A DNA stretch of 64,000 nucleotides. Origin: Streptomyces sp. WZ.A104. GTDB lineage: Bacteria > Actinomycetota > Actinomycetes > Streptomycetales > Streptomycetaceae. Below the pieces are notes generated by a model. It was not told where the DNA came from. It saw only the letters and a program-made list of their open reading frames with translations, and made no database searches. Both the position numbers and the translations under genes were made by a program. Where the stretch lies: contig NZ_NWVL01000012.1 of assembly GCF_002382885.1 (NCBI RefSeq), positions 1-64,000 on the forward strand. Direction: 5' to 3'. This document shows positions 1 through 8,697 of the stretch, piece by piece. Position 1 is the stretch's first letter. Every line of letters starts with the position of its first letter.

Positions 1-2
1 CG

Positions 3-1025
3 TTCGGTGCCCCGCCCGCCGCTCCTGCGCCACAGGCCCCGCAGCCCGCGCCGCCCTTCGAGGTCCCGGCCACGCCCACGCCGCCGCCCGCGCCGCACCA
101 GCCGATGCACGCGGCGCCGACGATCGCGGCCCCGCTGGCGCCCCAGGCGCCCCATGCACCCCAGGCCCCGTCCCCGTACGGCCAGTCCCAGCAACCGCAG
201 CTCGGGCAGATTCCCGGACAGGTGCCGGGGCAGGGCGTCCCGCCCGCCGCACCCTTCGGCCAGCAGGCCCCCGCTCCGTACGGACAGCCCGCACCGGCCC
301 CGTTCGGACAGCAGCCCCCCGGCTCCATGCCCCAGGGCGTCCCGCAGGGAGTTCCGGCCACCGGCGCGGGTCTTCAGGCGGCGCTCCAGCCGTACAAGGA
401 GACCCCGACCGGGCAGCGCTGGACCCCGCAGAACAAGCAGCTCATGCGGGTCGACCTGACCATGGGCGGCGCCGGAGTGCTGGCCCGCCAGGGCAGCATG
501 GTGATGTATCAGGGCAAGGTCGACTTCGGCTACAAGAGCGCCGGGTTCGTCGGTCGCGCGGTAGGCAACGCCACCGGCCAGGAGATGCAGCTGATGCGCT
601 GTACCGGCCGCGGTCAGGTCTTCCTCGCCGAGGAGGGCTCGTATCTGCACCCGATCGAGCTCCAGGGTGACGCCATCTGCGTCTCCGCCGAGAGCGTCCT
701 CGCCTTCGACGAGTCCCTCCAGTACGAGGTCCGCAGGATCGAGGGGCACGGCATCCCCGGCGGTGCCCTGTTCACCATGCAGTTCCAGGGCACCGGCACC
801 GTGATCATCAAGACCCACGGCACCCCGGTCGTCCTGCCGGTCACGCCCACCACGTTCGCCGACTGCAACGCCGTCGTCGCCTGGTCGGCCGCCTCCCAGG
901 TGATCATTTCCAGCCAGGTCCGGCTGCGCCGTAACGCGTACCCGGGACACAGCGGGGAGACCGTGAACCTCCAGTTCCGGGGAGCACCCGGCAACTTCAT
1001 CGTCGTCCAGCCCTACGAGGTCTGA
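3..1025 (+). CDS. AIM24-family protein with long Pro/Gln/Ala-rich N-terminal linker, 5' truncated by window edge
   Basis: The frame is already open at base 3, so the true start lies outside the window. The visible part starts with about 120 residues of Pro/Ala/Gln-rich linker with repeats of the type FGQQAPAPYGQPAP. A beta-rich AIM24 domain follows, from about the QNKQLMRVDL segment to the C-terminus (FIVVQPYEV). AIM24 domains are trimeric beta-barrel-like folds of unknown biochemical role. In Streptomyces such a linker often joins an N-terminal TerD-type domain to AIM24, but that part cannot be seen here. The next AIM24 gene starts 11 bases downstream, so the three genes look like one operon. 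Confidence 0.8.
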   Translation, partial: FGAPPAAPAPQAPQPAPPFEVPATPTPPPAPHQPMHAAPTIAAPLAPQAPHAPQAPSPYGQSQQPQLGQIPGQVPGQGVPPAAPFGQQAPAPYGQPAPAPFGQQPPGSMPQGVPQGVPATGAGLQAALQPYKETPTGQRWTPQNKQLMRVDLTMGGAGVLARQGSMVMYQGKVDFGYKSAGFVGRAVGNATGQEMQLMRCTGRGQVFLAEEGSYLHPIELQGDAICVSAESVLAFDESLQYEVRRIEGHGIPGGALFTMQFQGTGTVIIKTHGTPVVLPVTPTTFADCNAVVAWSAASQVIISSQVRLRRNAYPGHSGETVNLQFRGAPGNFIVVQPYEV

Positions 1026-1036
1026 GGGAGCCCGTC

Positions 1037-1717
1037 ATGAACCAGCAACTCGCGGGCTTCGCCCCGACCCCCGTCACCGCCCGCATGGAGAACCACGGCT
1101 CGGCCATGCTCAAGGTCGCCATGGCCTCCGGACAGGACCTCTACGCACGCACCGGCTCGATGGTGGCGTACGAGGGCTTCATCCAGTACGAGCCCAACCC
1201 GCCCGCCATCCGGCAGATCGCCTCCCAGTGGATCACCGGCGAGGGCGCCCCCGTCATGAAGTGCTCCGGCGACGGGCTGCTCTACCTCGCCGACTACGGC
1301 GCCGACGTGGTCGTCATCAACCTCAACAACGACTCCATCTCCGTCAACGGCACCAACCTCCTCGCCTTCGACGCGCACCTCACCTGGGGTGTCGAGAAGG
1401 TCAAGGGGATGGCCAAGTTCGCCGGACAGGGACTGTGGAACGTCGTCGTCCAGGGCACCGGATGGGTGGCCATCACCTCCCGGGGCACCCCGATCGTCGT
1501 CGACTGCGGGCGCGGCGAGGACGAGACGTATGTCGATCCGGACGCGCTGGTCGCCTGGTCCCCGAACCTCAAGGTGAAGGGCAAGCGCAGCTTCAAGGCC
1601 GGGGCGCTGATCGGCCGCGGCAGCGGCGAGGCGTACCAGATGGCCTTCTCCGGTCAGGGCATCGTCGTCGTCCAGCCGAGCGAGGACAGTACGGACCGCC
1701 TGCGGATCCGGAACTGA
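1037..1717 (+). CDS. AIM24 family protein (second of three)
   Basis: This is a 226-residue single-domain AIM24 protein. The ATG is preceded by GGGAG and lies 11 bases after the previous stop. Residues such as YEGFIQYEPNPPAIRQIASQ and the C-terminal GQGIVVVQPSED match the repeated pattern in the two neighbours: a glycine-rich strand ending in a VVQPSE-like motif. The family has no proven enzymatic activity. The tandem arrangement suggests paralogues that may assemble together, which is inference. There is no signal peptide or membrane segment. Confidence 0.85.
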   Translation: MNQQLAGFAPTPVTARMENHGSAMLKVAMASGQDLYARTGSMVAYEGFIQYEPNPPAIRQIASQWITGEGAPVMKCSGDGLLYLADYGADVVVINLNNDSISVNGTNLLAFDAHLTWGVEKVKGMAKFAGQGLWNVVVQGTGWVAITSRGTPIVVDCGRGEDETYVDPDALVAWSPNLKVKGKRSFKAGALIGRGSGEAYQMAFSGQGIVVVQPSEDSTDRLRIRN

Positions 1718-1736
1718 GGGGGAGGGAGAACACAGC

Positions 1737-2492
1737 ATGCAGAGTCCGCTTTTCAGCCACACCGAGCAGCAGACCCAGGACCGGTACGCCATCCAGAACC
1801 CACAGCTCCTGCGGGTCTCGCTGACCGGCCACGACGACGTCCTCGCCCGCAAGGGCGCGATGGTCGCCTACCAGGGCCTGATGGACTTCGACGGGGAGTA
1901 CCAGCCGCAGGCCCAGCGCAGCGCCCGCGCGCGGACCGGCGAGGGCCTCGACCTGATGCGCGTGTCCGGCCAGGGCACGGTCTACCTCGCCAACCTCGCC
2001 CAGCACATCCACGTCGTGGACGTCGACCGCGACGGGATGACCGTGGACAGCTCCTACGTCCTCGCGCTCGACTCCTCGCTGCACACCGAGGTCATCGCGG
2101 TGGACAGCCAGTACGGGATCTCCGGCAGCGGCAAGTACCAGCTCAACATCTCCGGCAGCGGCAAGGTCGCCCTCATGACCTCGGGCCAGCCCCTGATGAT
2201 GCAGGTCACGCCCGAGAAGTACGTCAGCGCCGACGCCGACGCGATCGTCGCCTGGTCCAGTTCCCTGCGAGTACAGATGCAGGCCCAGACGCACTCCACG
2301 GGTGTCTTCCGGCGCCGCGGCAACACGGGGGAGGGCTGGGAGCTGAGCTTCCTCGGACAGGGCTTCGCCCTGGTCCAGCCGAGCGAGGTCATGCCCCCGC
2401 AGAACGCCCAGATCGGCGAGGGCGCCCGCGCCCAGTTCGGCATCGGCCAGCAGGGCTCCCACGGCCAGAACCAGAACAACGCCTGGAACTGA
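1737..2492 (+). CDS. AIM24 family protein (third of three)
   Basis: This 251-residue AIM24 protein starts with ATG after a strong GGGGGAGGGAG ribosome site, 19 bases after the preceding stop. The core resembles the two upstream genes (MVAYQGLMDF near the N-terminus, GFALVQPSEV near the end), followed by a Gln/Asn/Gly-rich tail of about 25 residues. It closes a three-gene unit that ends at the hairpin at 2515-2548. The function is unknown, as for the whole family. Confidence 0.85.
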   Translation: MQSPLFSHTEQQTQDRYAIQNPQLLRVSLTGHDDVLARKGAMVAYQGLMDFDGEYQPQAQRSARARTGEGLDLMRVSGQGTVYLANLAQHIHVVDVDRDGMTVDSSYVLALDSSLHTEVIAVDSQYGISGSGKYQLNISGSGKVALMTSGQPLMMQVTPEKYVSADADAIVAWSSSLRVQMQAQTHSTGVFRRRGNTGEGWELSFLGQGFALVQPSEVMPPQNAQIGEGARAQFGIGQQGSHGQNQNNAWN

Positions 2493-2514
2493 CCGGCACC
2501 CGCAGAGCACAGCA

Positions 2515-2548
2515 GTAAGGGGCGGCCTCCACAGAGGCCGCCCCTTAC
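2515..2548. terminator. Bidirectional hairpin terminator between convergent genes
   Basis: A perfect 15-bp inverted repeat (gtaaggggcggcctc, 4-base loop caca) lies between the stops of the AIM24 operon and the NUDIX gene, which converge here. It can serve both strands. Confidence 0.85.
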
Positions 2549-2572
2549 ACATATCTCTCTCTCAGCCTGCCG

Positions 2573-3115
2573 CTACAGCCGGGACCGCGTCGCCTCCAGC
2601 AGCCGTACGACGGAGGTGTCGGCCACCGAGGCCACCTCGTCGTAGGCGAACCAGCGCAGCTCCAGCGACTCCTCGCTGATCCGCTCCGCCGCACCGGCCG
2701 GGGCCAGCGCCGCGTACTGCACGTCCAGGTGCCAGTTACAGGGGGACGGAATGGGATGCCGGTCCAGCCGGACCGGTCCGCCCGGCAGCAGCGTGAGCCC
2801 CGGTACGCCGGACTCCTCCGTGGCCTCACGGAGCGCCGCAGCCTCCAGCGTGGCGTCGCCCGGCTCGCAGTGTCCGCCCATCTGGAGCCACATCCGCAGC
2901 TTCCGGTGCAGGGTGAGCAGCACCCGGCCGTGCTCGGGATCGATGACCAGGGCGCTGGCCGTGACGTGCCCGGCCTCGCAGGCCTTCCACATGCCGTCGC
3001 CGTGCAGCGCCAGATGGTCCAGATAGGCCTGCCGCAGCTCCGCCTGGCCGTCGCCGGTCCCGTGCTCGGGGGCGTAACCCTTCAGTACGAGGGTGGCGTC
3101 GTCGTGCAGCGTCAC
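2573..3115 (-). CDS. NUDIX hydrolase
   Basis: This 180-residue NUDIX fold protein would hydrolyse a nucleoside diphosphate linked to another moiety; the substrate is unknown. The Nudix box is GHCEPGD...REATEESGV. It deviates from G-x5-E-x7-REUxEExGU by having Asp in place of the first Glu and one extra residue before REATEE, while the catalytic REATEE core is intact. The start is GTG, and its GTGA overlaps the stop of the upstream metalloprotease gene by 4 bases, so translation is probably coupled. Confidence 0.85.
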   Translation of the reverse strand: MTLHDDATLVLKGYAPEHGTGDGQAELRQAYLDHLALHGDGMWKACEAGHVTASALVIDPEHGRVLLTLHRKLRMWLQMGGHCEPGDATLEAAALREATEESGVPGLTLLPGGPVRLDRHPIPSPCNWHLDVQYAALAPAGAAERISEESLELRWFAYDEVASVADTSVVRLLEATRSRL

Positions 3116-4536
3116 TGGTCGCGGCCGTCCTTGCCGTCTTCCTTGCCCTCATCGTTCTCGGAGGGCTTCCGCGGGCCCTTCGCCGCCTCGCCGAGCATCT
3201 TGTCCAGCTCGGAGAAATCGGCCTGCTCGTGGTGCACGAAGCCGTCCGGGTCGTCCAGGTCGCGGGCGGTCGGCAGCATGTCCGGGTGCGCCCACAGCGC
3301 GTCGCGGCCCTCCAGGCCCCGGGCGTCCGTGAGCGAGGCCCACAGCCGAGAGGCGTCCCGCAGCCGCCGCGGGCGCAGCTGGAGGCCGATGAGAGTGGCG
3401 AACGTCTGCTCGGCCGGACCACCGGAGGCTCGCCGCCTGCGCATCGTCTCGCGCAGCGCGTCGGCCGAGGTCAGCCGGGACTTCGCGGCCTCGTGGACCA
3501 CCGCGTCGACCCAGCCCTCCACCAGGGCGAGAGCCGTTTCGAGCCGGGCCAGGGACGCCTTCTGCTCGGGCGTGTCCTCGGGCTGGAACATGCCCTGCTG
3601 AAGGGCGTCCTGCAACTGCTCCGGCTGCGAGGGGTCGAACTGGCCGACGACGTCCTCCAGCTTGCTGGTGTCGACCGTGATGCCACGGGCGTACGCCTCG
3701 ACGGCACCGAACAGATGCGACCGCAGCCACGGCACATGGGCGAAGAGCCGCTGGTGAGCGGCCTCGCGCAGGGCCAGATACAGCCGGACCTCGTCCTGCG
3801 GGACGCTGAGGTCCTTGCCGAACCGCGCCACGTTCAGCGGGAGGAGCGCGGCCTTGCCCGCCGGGCCCAGCGGCAGCCCGATGTCGGTGGAACCGACCAC
3901 CTCACCGGCCAGCACGCCGACGGCCTGGCCGATCTGCTGGCCGAACATGGCGCCGCCCATCGACCGCATCATGCCGATCAGCGGGCCCGCCATGGCCTGC
4001 ATCTCCTCGGGCAGCACATCGCCCATCGCCAGGCCCACCCGCTCGGCCACCGGGTCGACCAGCTGCTGCCAGGCCGGCAGCGAGGCCTCGACCCACTCCG
4101 CGCGGCTCCACGCCACGGTGGAGACCGAACCGGAAGGCATCGAGGTCACGCCGTCGAGCCAGAGGTCCGCCAGCCGCAGCGCCTCGTCGACCGCCGTGCG
4201 CTCCGACGGGCCCACACTGGCGTCCTTGGTGCCGTCCGGCGTGCCCTGCGAGACCGTCTGGCGGGCGATCTGCTTGGCCATGTCCCAGTTCACGGGACCG
4301 CCCTCGTAGCTCAGCATCTGACCGAGCTGCTGGAAGGCCGCGCCGAGATCGTTCGGATTCATCGAGCCGAACATCGCGGCGAACGGGTTGTCGCCGCCCG
4401 CTCCCGGCCCGAAGCCGAACGGGTTTCCCATCCCGCCCGCGCTCTGCCCACCCTCGGTGGGGTCCTTCTTCTTGCCCTCGTCGCCGTTCTCCGGCTCCTC
4501 CGGCGGAAGGCCGAATCCGAATGGGGTGTCACTCAC
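3112..4536 (-). CDS. Zinc-dependent metalloprotease, DUF2342/zincin-like family
   Basis: This is a 474-residue protein of the actinobacterial DUF2342 (zincin_2) family. A Gly/Phe/Asn-rich, disordered N-terminus of about 60 residues precedes a helical domain. The family metal-binding motif is visible as LREAAHQRLFAHVPWL (E..H...L, about residue 255). The C-terminus is highly charged (KPSENDEGKEDGKDGRD). The family is predicted to be a peptidase by fold; the physiological substrate is not known. The start is GTG with GAGGA 6-7 bases upstream. It is co-transcribed and 4-base overlapped with the NUDIX gene and divergent from the SDR gene. Confidence 0.85.
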   Translation of the reverse strand: MSDTPFGFGLPPEEPENGDEGKKKDPTEGGQSAGGMGNPFGFGPGAGGDNPFAAMFGSMNPNDLGAAFQQLGQMLSYEGGPVNWDMAKQIARQTVSQGTPDGTKDASVGPSERTAVDEALRLADLWLDGVTSMPSGSVSTVAWSRAEWVEASLPAWQQLVDPVAERVGLAMGDVLPEEMQAMAGPLIGMMRSMGGAMFGQQIGQAVGVLAGEVVGSTDIGLPLGPAGKAALLPLNVARFGKDLSVPQDEVRLYLALREAAHQRLFAHVPWLRSHLFGAVEAYARGITVDTSKLEDVVGQFDPSQPEQLQDALQQGMFQPEDTPEQKASLARLETALALVEGWVDAVVHEAAKSRLTSADALRETMRRRRASGGPAEQTFATLIGLQLRPRRLRDASRLWASLTDARGLEGRDALWAHPDMLPTARDLDDPDGFVHHEQADFSELDKMLGEAAKGPRKPSENDEGKEDGKDGRDQ

Positions 4537-4726
4537 GGGTTTCCTCGGCTCCTAGGGCCGCCGGCTCGAACCGACGGCGACTGCCCGACATCACCATCCA
4601 GCGTAGACACCACGCCCGCTTCGGGCCTCAGTGCTCCGCCGACTCCCGGCCTGCGGCAGGATGGACGCCACCTGGTACGTACGCGTCATTCGGGTACGTA
4701 CTGAAGACAACCGCTGGAGACGCCCG

Positions 4727-5878
4727 GTGAGTTCCCCAGATCCGCAGGTTCGCGCAGCGCGAAACCTGACCGACCCCTCGCCCGAAAGCACAACCGAAAA
4801 GAAGCGCCCCAGGACCCCCAGGAACCGGGGCCCCGTCGTCGCGGTCACCGGCGCCGCGACCGGCATCGGCGAGCTGCTGACCGCGCACCTCGCCGCATCC
4901 GACGCGATCAAGCAGGTCATCGCGATCGACGAACGCCGCGGCGAGGTCTCCGAGGCGACCTGGCACATCCTTGACGTCCGGGACCCGGCCATCGCCGAGA
5001 AACTGCGCGGCGCGGACGTCGTCGTGCACCTGGCCCTCGATCTCGACCTGGAGACCGACCCCGCCGCCCGTACCGCGTACAACGTACGGGGCACCCAGAC
5101 GGTCCTCACCGCCGCGGCGGCCGCAGGGGTTCACCGGGTCGTGCTGTGCACCTCGGCGATGGTCTACGGGGCGCTGGCCGACAACGATGTGCCGCTCTCC
5201 GAGGACGCCGAGCTGCGTGCCACCGCGGAGGCCACCGGCGTCGGCGACCTCCTGGAGATCGAGCGGCTGGGCCGCCGCGCGCCCCGCGCCCACCCCGGGC
5301 TCAATGTCACCGTCGTGCGTCCCACCGTCCTGGTCGGCGGCACCGACACCGCCCTGACTCGCTACTTCGAGTCGCCGCGCCTTCTGGTCGTCGCCGGATC
5401 GCGGCCCACCTGGCAGTTCTGCCACGTCGAGGACCTGGTGACAGCCCTGGAGTACGCCGCCCTGGAGAGGATCGACGGCGAGTTCGCGGTCGGCTGCGAC
5501 GGCTGGCTCGAACAGGAGGAGGTCGAGGAGCTCAGCGGCGTACGCCGGATGGAACTGCCCTCCGCCGTCGCACTCGGTGCTGCCGCCCGGCTGCACCGGA
5601 TCGGCCTCACTCCCTCCCCGGCCGGTGACCTGGCGTACACGATGCATCCCTGGGTGGTCAGCGTCAGCAGGCTGCACGACGCGGGATGGCGGCCGAAGTG
5701 GACCAACGAGGAGGTCCTCGCGGCGCTGCTAGAAGAGGTCGAGGGACGCCACACGCTCGCCGGACGCCGCCTCGGCCGCAAGGACGCCACCGCCGCCGGA
5801 GCCGCCGGAGCCACGGTCGCCCTGCTCGGCGCCGCCGCGGTGGTCCGCCGTGCCCGCAAGGCCCGCCGTCGCATCTGA
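4727..5878 (+). CDS. NAD-dependent epimerase/dehydratase-type SDR protein
   Basis: This is a protein of about 383 residues of the extended SDR family. The Rossmann motif VAVTGAATGIGELL lies near residue 35. TSAMVYG supplies the YxxxK-region tyrosine, although the usual YxxxK lysine is not obvious. A late segment, MHPWVVSVSRLHDAGWRP, is typical of actinobacterial SDR proteins of unknown substrate. The C-terminus has an Ala-rich hydrophobic stretch (AGATVALLGAAAVV) followed by Arg/Lys, a possible membrane tail. I chose GTG at 4727 because GGAG lies 7 bases upstream; an in-frame ATG at 4631 has no such site and would sit in promoter-like DNA. Confidence 0.8.
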   Translation: MSSPDPQVRAARNLTDPSPESTTEKKRPRTPRNRGPVVAVTGAATGIGELLTAHLAASDAIKQVIAIDERRGEVSEATWHILDVRDPAIAEKLRGADVVVHLALDLDLETDPAARTAYNVRGTQTVLTAAAAAGVHRVVLCTSAMVYGALADNDVPLSEDAELRATAEATGVGDLLEIERLGRRAPRAHPGLNVTVVRPTVLVGGTDTALTRYFESPRLLVVAGSRPTWQFCHVEDLVTALEYAALERIDGEFAVGCDGWLEQEEVEELSGVRRMELPSAVALGAAARLHRIGLTPSPAGDLAYTMHPWVVSVSRLHDAGWRPKWTNEEVLAALLEEVEGRHTLAGRRLGRKDATAAGAAGATVALLGAAAVVRRARKARRRI

Positions 5879-5996
5879 CCGGCCACACCGCAGCGGGCCG
5901 CTGGGCGAGTCCCTGTAGGAGGCTCCAACCCGGGAGGCCTGCCGCCGGGCGAACACGCAATTCCGGGATGTCAGTGCCGTACGGCACGATGGAGGC

Positions 5997-6458
<462 letters not shown>

Positions 6459-6584
6459 GCGCAAACCGGACCGGGGCGTATCAGCCCCGATTTGCGTAAC
6501 CGCCCCCCCGCCACGAGCGTTGGTCTTCCGGATCGTTAATCTGCTGATCGGGCATCCGGTCGCTCATGGGGTAGGGAGGTCGTG

Positions 6585-6755
6585 ATGGGAGCACTCGCTT
6601 GGCTGCTGATTCCGTTTTTCGCTGCTGTCGGCGGTGCGATATGGGCGAGCTGGGCTGCTCGTAATCGCACGATCGGCGATGTCACCGAACTCGCCGGCTA
6701 CGCCAGGTTCCGTGACGCGATGGAGAAATCGCACTCCGGTTCCGAGGCTCTCTGA
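6585..6755 (+). CDS. Small single-pass membrane protein (56 aa), conserved in Streptomyces context
   Basis: This 56-codon gene starts with ATG and has GGGAGG 5 bases upstream (a GTG one codon earlier is too close). The product opens with a hydrophobic helix (LAWLLIPFFAAVGGAIWASW) followed by a soluble tail ending KSHSGSEAL. I recognise the type as a conserved streptomycete hypothetical but know no function. It lies in the gap between moaE and the PDZ-protease gene on the same strand. Confidence 0.75.
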   Translation: MGALAWLLIPFFAAVGGAIWASWAARNRTIGDVTELAGYARFRDAMEKSHSGSEAL

Positions 6756-6857
6756 AGATCGTCGAACGCCGCGTGAGGCCTTGCCGCCGCGTACCGGTCT
6801 CCCCGTACGGACCGGCCCCGGCGGTGCACTGACAGGCCCTTCCCGTACTGTCGTTCC

Positions 6858-7964
6858 ATGCCACGCCGCACCGCGACGATGCTCGCTTCCACCCTCGTCC
6901 TCATCGCGCTGCTCTGCGCCGGCGTGCTGATCAAAGTGCCGTATGCGGAGATGTCTCCCGGACCGACGGTCAACACCCTGGGCGAAGCGCGTGGCGAGCC
7001 CGTACTGCAGATCTCCGGTCGCAAGACGTACCCGACGTCCGGGCACCTCAACATGACGACGGTCCGGGTCACCGGAGCGGAGTACCGGATGAACCTCGTC
7101 GAGGCCGTCTACGGCTGGATGGCCCACGACAGTGTTGTGGTGCCGCACGACACCCTCTACCCGGACGGCAAGACCGAGGAGGAGTCCACCCAGGAGAACG
7201 CCGAGGAGTTCAGCCAGTCCCAGGAGAGCGCCAAGGTGGCCGCCCTGAAGGAGCTGAAGATCCCGGTGTCCACGCAGGTCGTGGTCTCCTCGGTGGTCAA
7301 GGACAGTCCCGCCCAGGGCAAGCTGCACGCGGGCGACGTGATCAGGGCCGTCGATGGTACGGCGGTCAAGGCACCCGGTGATGTGGCGAAGCTGGTCACC
7401 GAGCACCGGCCCGGCGAGGACGTCACCTTCACCATCGTCCCCGCCAAGGAGGCCGTGGCGGCCGAGAAGACGGGCCGGCCCCCCGAGGGCGAAGAGAAGA
7501 TCACCATCACCACCGCGAAGGCTCCCGCCTCCAAGGACGGCGGTGAGGAGGGGCGCGCGATCGTCGGGATCGCGGCCGGGACGGACCACACCTTCCCGTT
7601 CGAGATCGACATCAAGCTGGCGGACGTCGGAGGGCCGAGCGCCGGGCTGATGTTCTCCCTGGGCATCATCGACAAGCTCACCCCGGGCGATCTGACCGGC
7701 GGGAAGTTCGTCGCGGGCACCGGCACGATCGACGACGCGGGCAAGGTCGGCCCGATCGGCGGCATCACCATGAAGCTGGTCGGCGCCCGCGAGGCCGGCG
7801 CACGCTACTTCCTCACCCCCGACGACAACTGCGCATCGGCCGCGGCCGACACCCCGAGCGGGCTCACCCTGGTCCGGGTCAAGACCGTCGAGGACGCCAA
7901 GAAGTCGCTGGAGCAGATCCGCGCCGGGAAGACCGACGCCCTGCCGAGCTGCTCGGCAGGCTGA
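6858..7964 (+). CDS. YlbL-like PDZ domain / Lon-like (S16) membrane-anchored protease
   Basis: This 368-residue protein has an N-terminal membrane anchor (about residues 8-27, LASTLVLIALLCAGVLI). A PDZ domain follows in the middle (about residues 130-200, SPAQGKLHAGDVIRAVDG). A C-terminal Lon-type proteolytic domain carries the catalytic dyad, Ser in GGPSAG and Lys in GGITMKLVGA. It probably cleaves membrane or secreted substrates, as for Bacillus YlbL. No Shine-Dalgarno is visible; TACTGT ends 6 bases before the ATG, which suggests a leaderless transcript. Confidence 0.9.
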   Translation: MPRRTATMLASTLVLIALLCAGVLIKVPYAEMSPGPTVNTLGEARGEPVLQISGRKTYPTSGHLNMTTVRVTGAEYRMNLVEAVYGWMAHDSVVVPHDTLYPDGKTEEESTQENAEEFSQSQESAKVAALKELKIPVSTQVVVSSVVKDSPAQGKLHAGDVIRAVDGTAVKAPGDVAKLVTEHRPGEDVTFTIVPAKEAVAAEKTGRPPEGEEKITITTAKAPASKDGGEEGRAIVGIAAGTDHTFPFEIDIKLADVGGPSAGLMFSLGIIDKLTPGDLTGGKFVAGTGTIDDAGKVGPIGGITMKLVGAREAGARYFLTPDDNCASAAADTPSGLTLVRVKTVEDAKKSLEQIRAGKTDALPSCSAG

Positions 7965-8012
7965 CGGCCGTGCCGCCCGGGCCCCGTACGCCGGACCCGG
8001 GCGGCGGCCCGG

Positions 8013-8573
8013 TCAGGACTCGAACGTGGCCGCGAGCGCCTCGGCAAGACCGGGGACCAGACCGGCGCCCGTCAGCACCTCGGTGGGGGAGTCCTTCTCG
8101 CGCAGCCGGACAGCGGACTCGCGCGCCCCGTCCCTCAGGACGGCCACGGTCATCCGCACCTCCTGCCGGTCGGGGTGCTTGGCCACCCACTGAGTGAGCT
8201 GCTTGTCGCTGAGCCCTTCCGGTACGGAGGTCTCGGCGGACGGCGGCAGCATCAGCCGCTCCACCGTCATGGCGCAGCCGACCACCGCATCGGGCCAGGC
8301 GATGGTGGCGAGGAACTCGTCCAGCGCGGTGCCCGGGGGCAGCTCGTCCTGCTCGATCGGGGTGAGGGCGGCGACGGAGGACCCGGGGTCGTCCAGGCCG
8401 AGCTGAGAGGCGAGGCCGGGCTCCTGGGACCGCAGCCGGTCGGTGTCGACCAGGGCGAACAGCCGCGCGGGCCGGTCCCAGCCGAGGGTGGAGGCGTAGG
8501 CGTCGATTTCGAGGACGGCGACGGTGAGCGGACTCGCGGCCATCGGGGGTCCTGCGGGGGAAACATTGGGCAT
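8013..8573 (-). CDS. PPA1309 family protein
   Basis: This protein of about 186 residues has the features of the actinobacterial PPA1309 family (LEIDAYASTLGWDRPARLFALVDT near the N-terminus). The function is unknown. Two in-frame ATG codons, 8573 and 8543, each have AGGA at a usable distance. I give the longer form, but the MAASPLTV start at 8543 is equally possible. It is divergent from the UPF0182 gene and convergent with the PDZ-protease gene. Confidence 0.8.
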   Translation of the reverse strand: MPNVSPAGPPMAASPLTVAVLEIDAYASTLGWDRPARLFALVDTDRLRSQEPGLASQLGLDDPGSSVAALTPIEQDELPPGTALDEFLATIAWPDAVVGCAMTVERLMLPPSAETSVPEGLSDKQLTQWVAKHPDRQEVRMTVAVLRDGARESAVRLREKDSPTEVLTGAGLVPGLAEALAATFES

Positions 8574-8697
8574 GGGCAATATCCTGCCTCGTCCTACCCC
8601 GGAGACGGGAACTAGGTAAAGCTTCAGTAAGTTGCATAGGTGGGCTCTAGGATCGCTGGGCCTGTTCCACTCGACCGCGAACTTCGAGGTGCGCACG

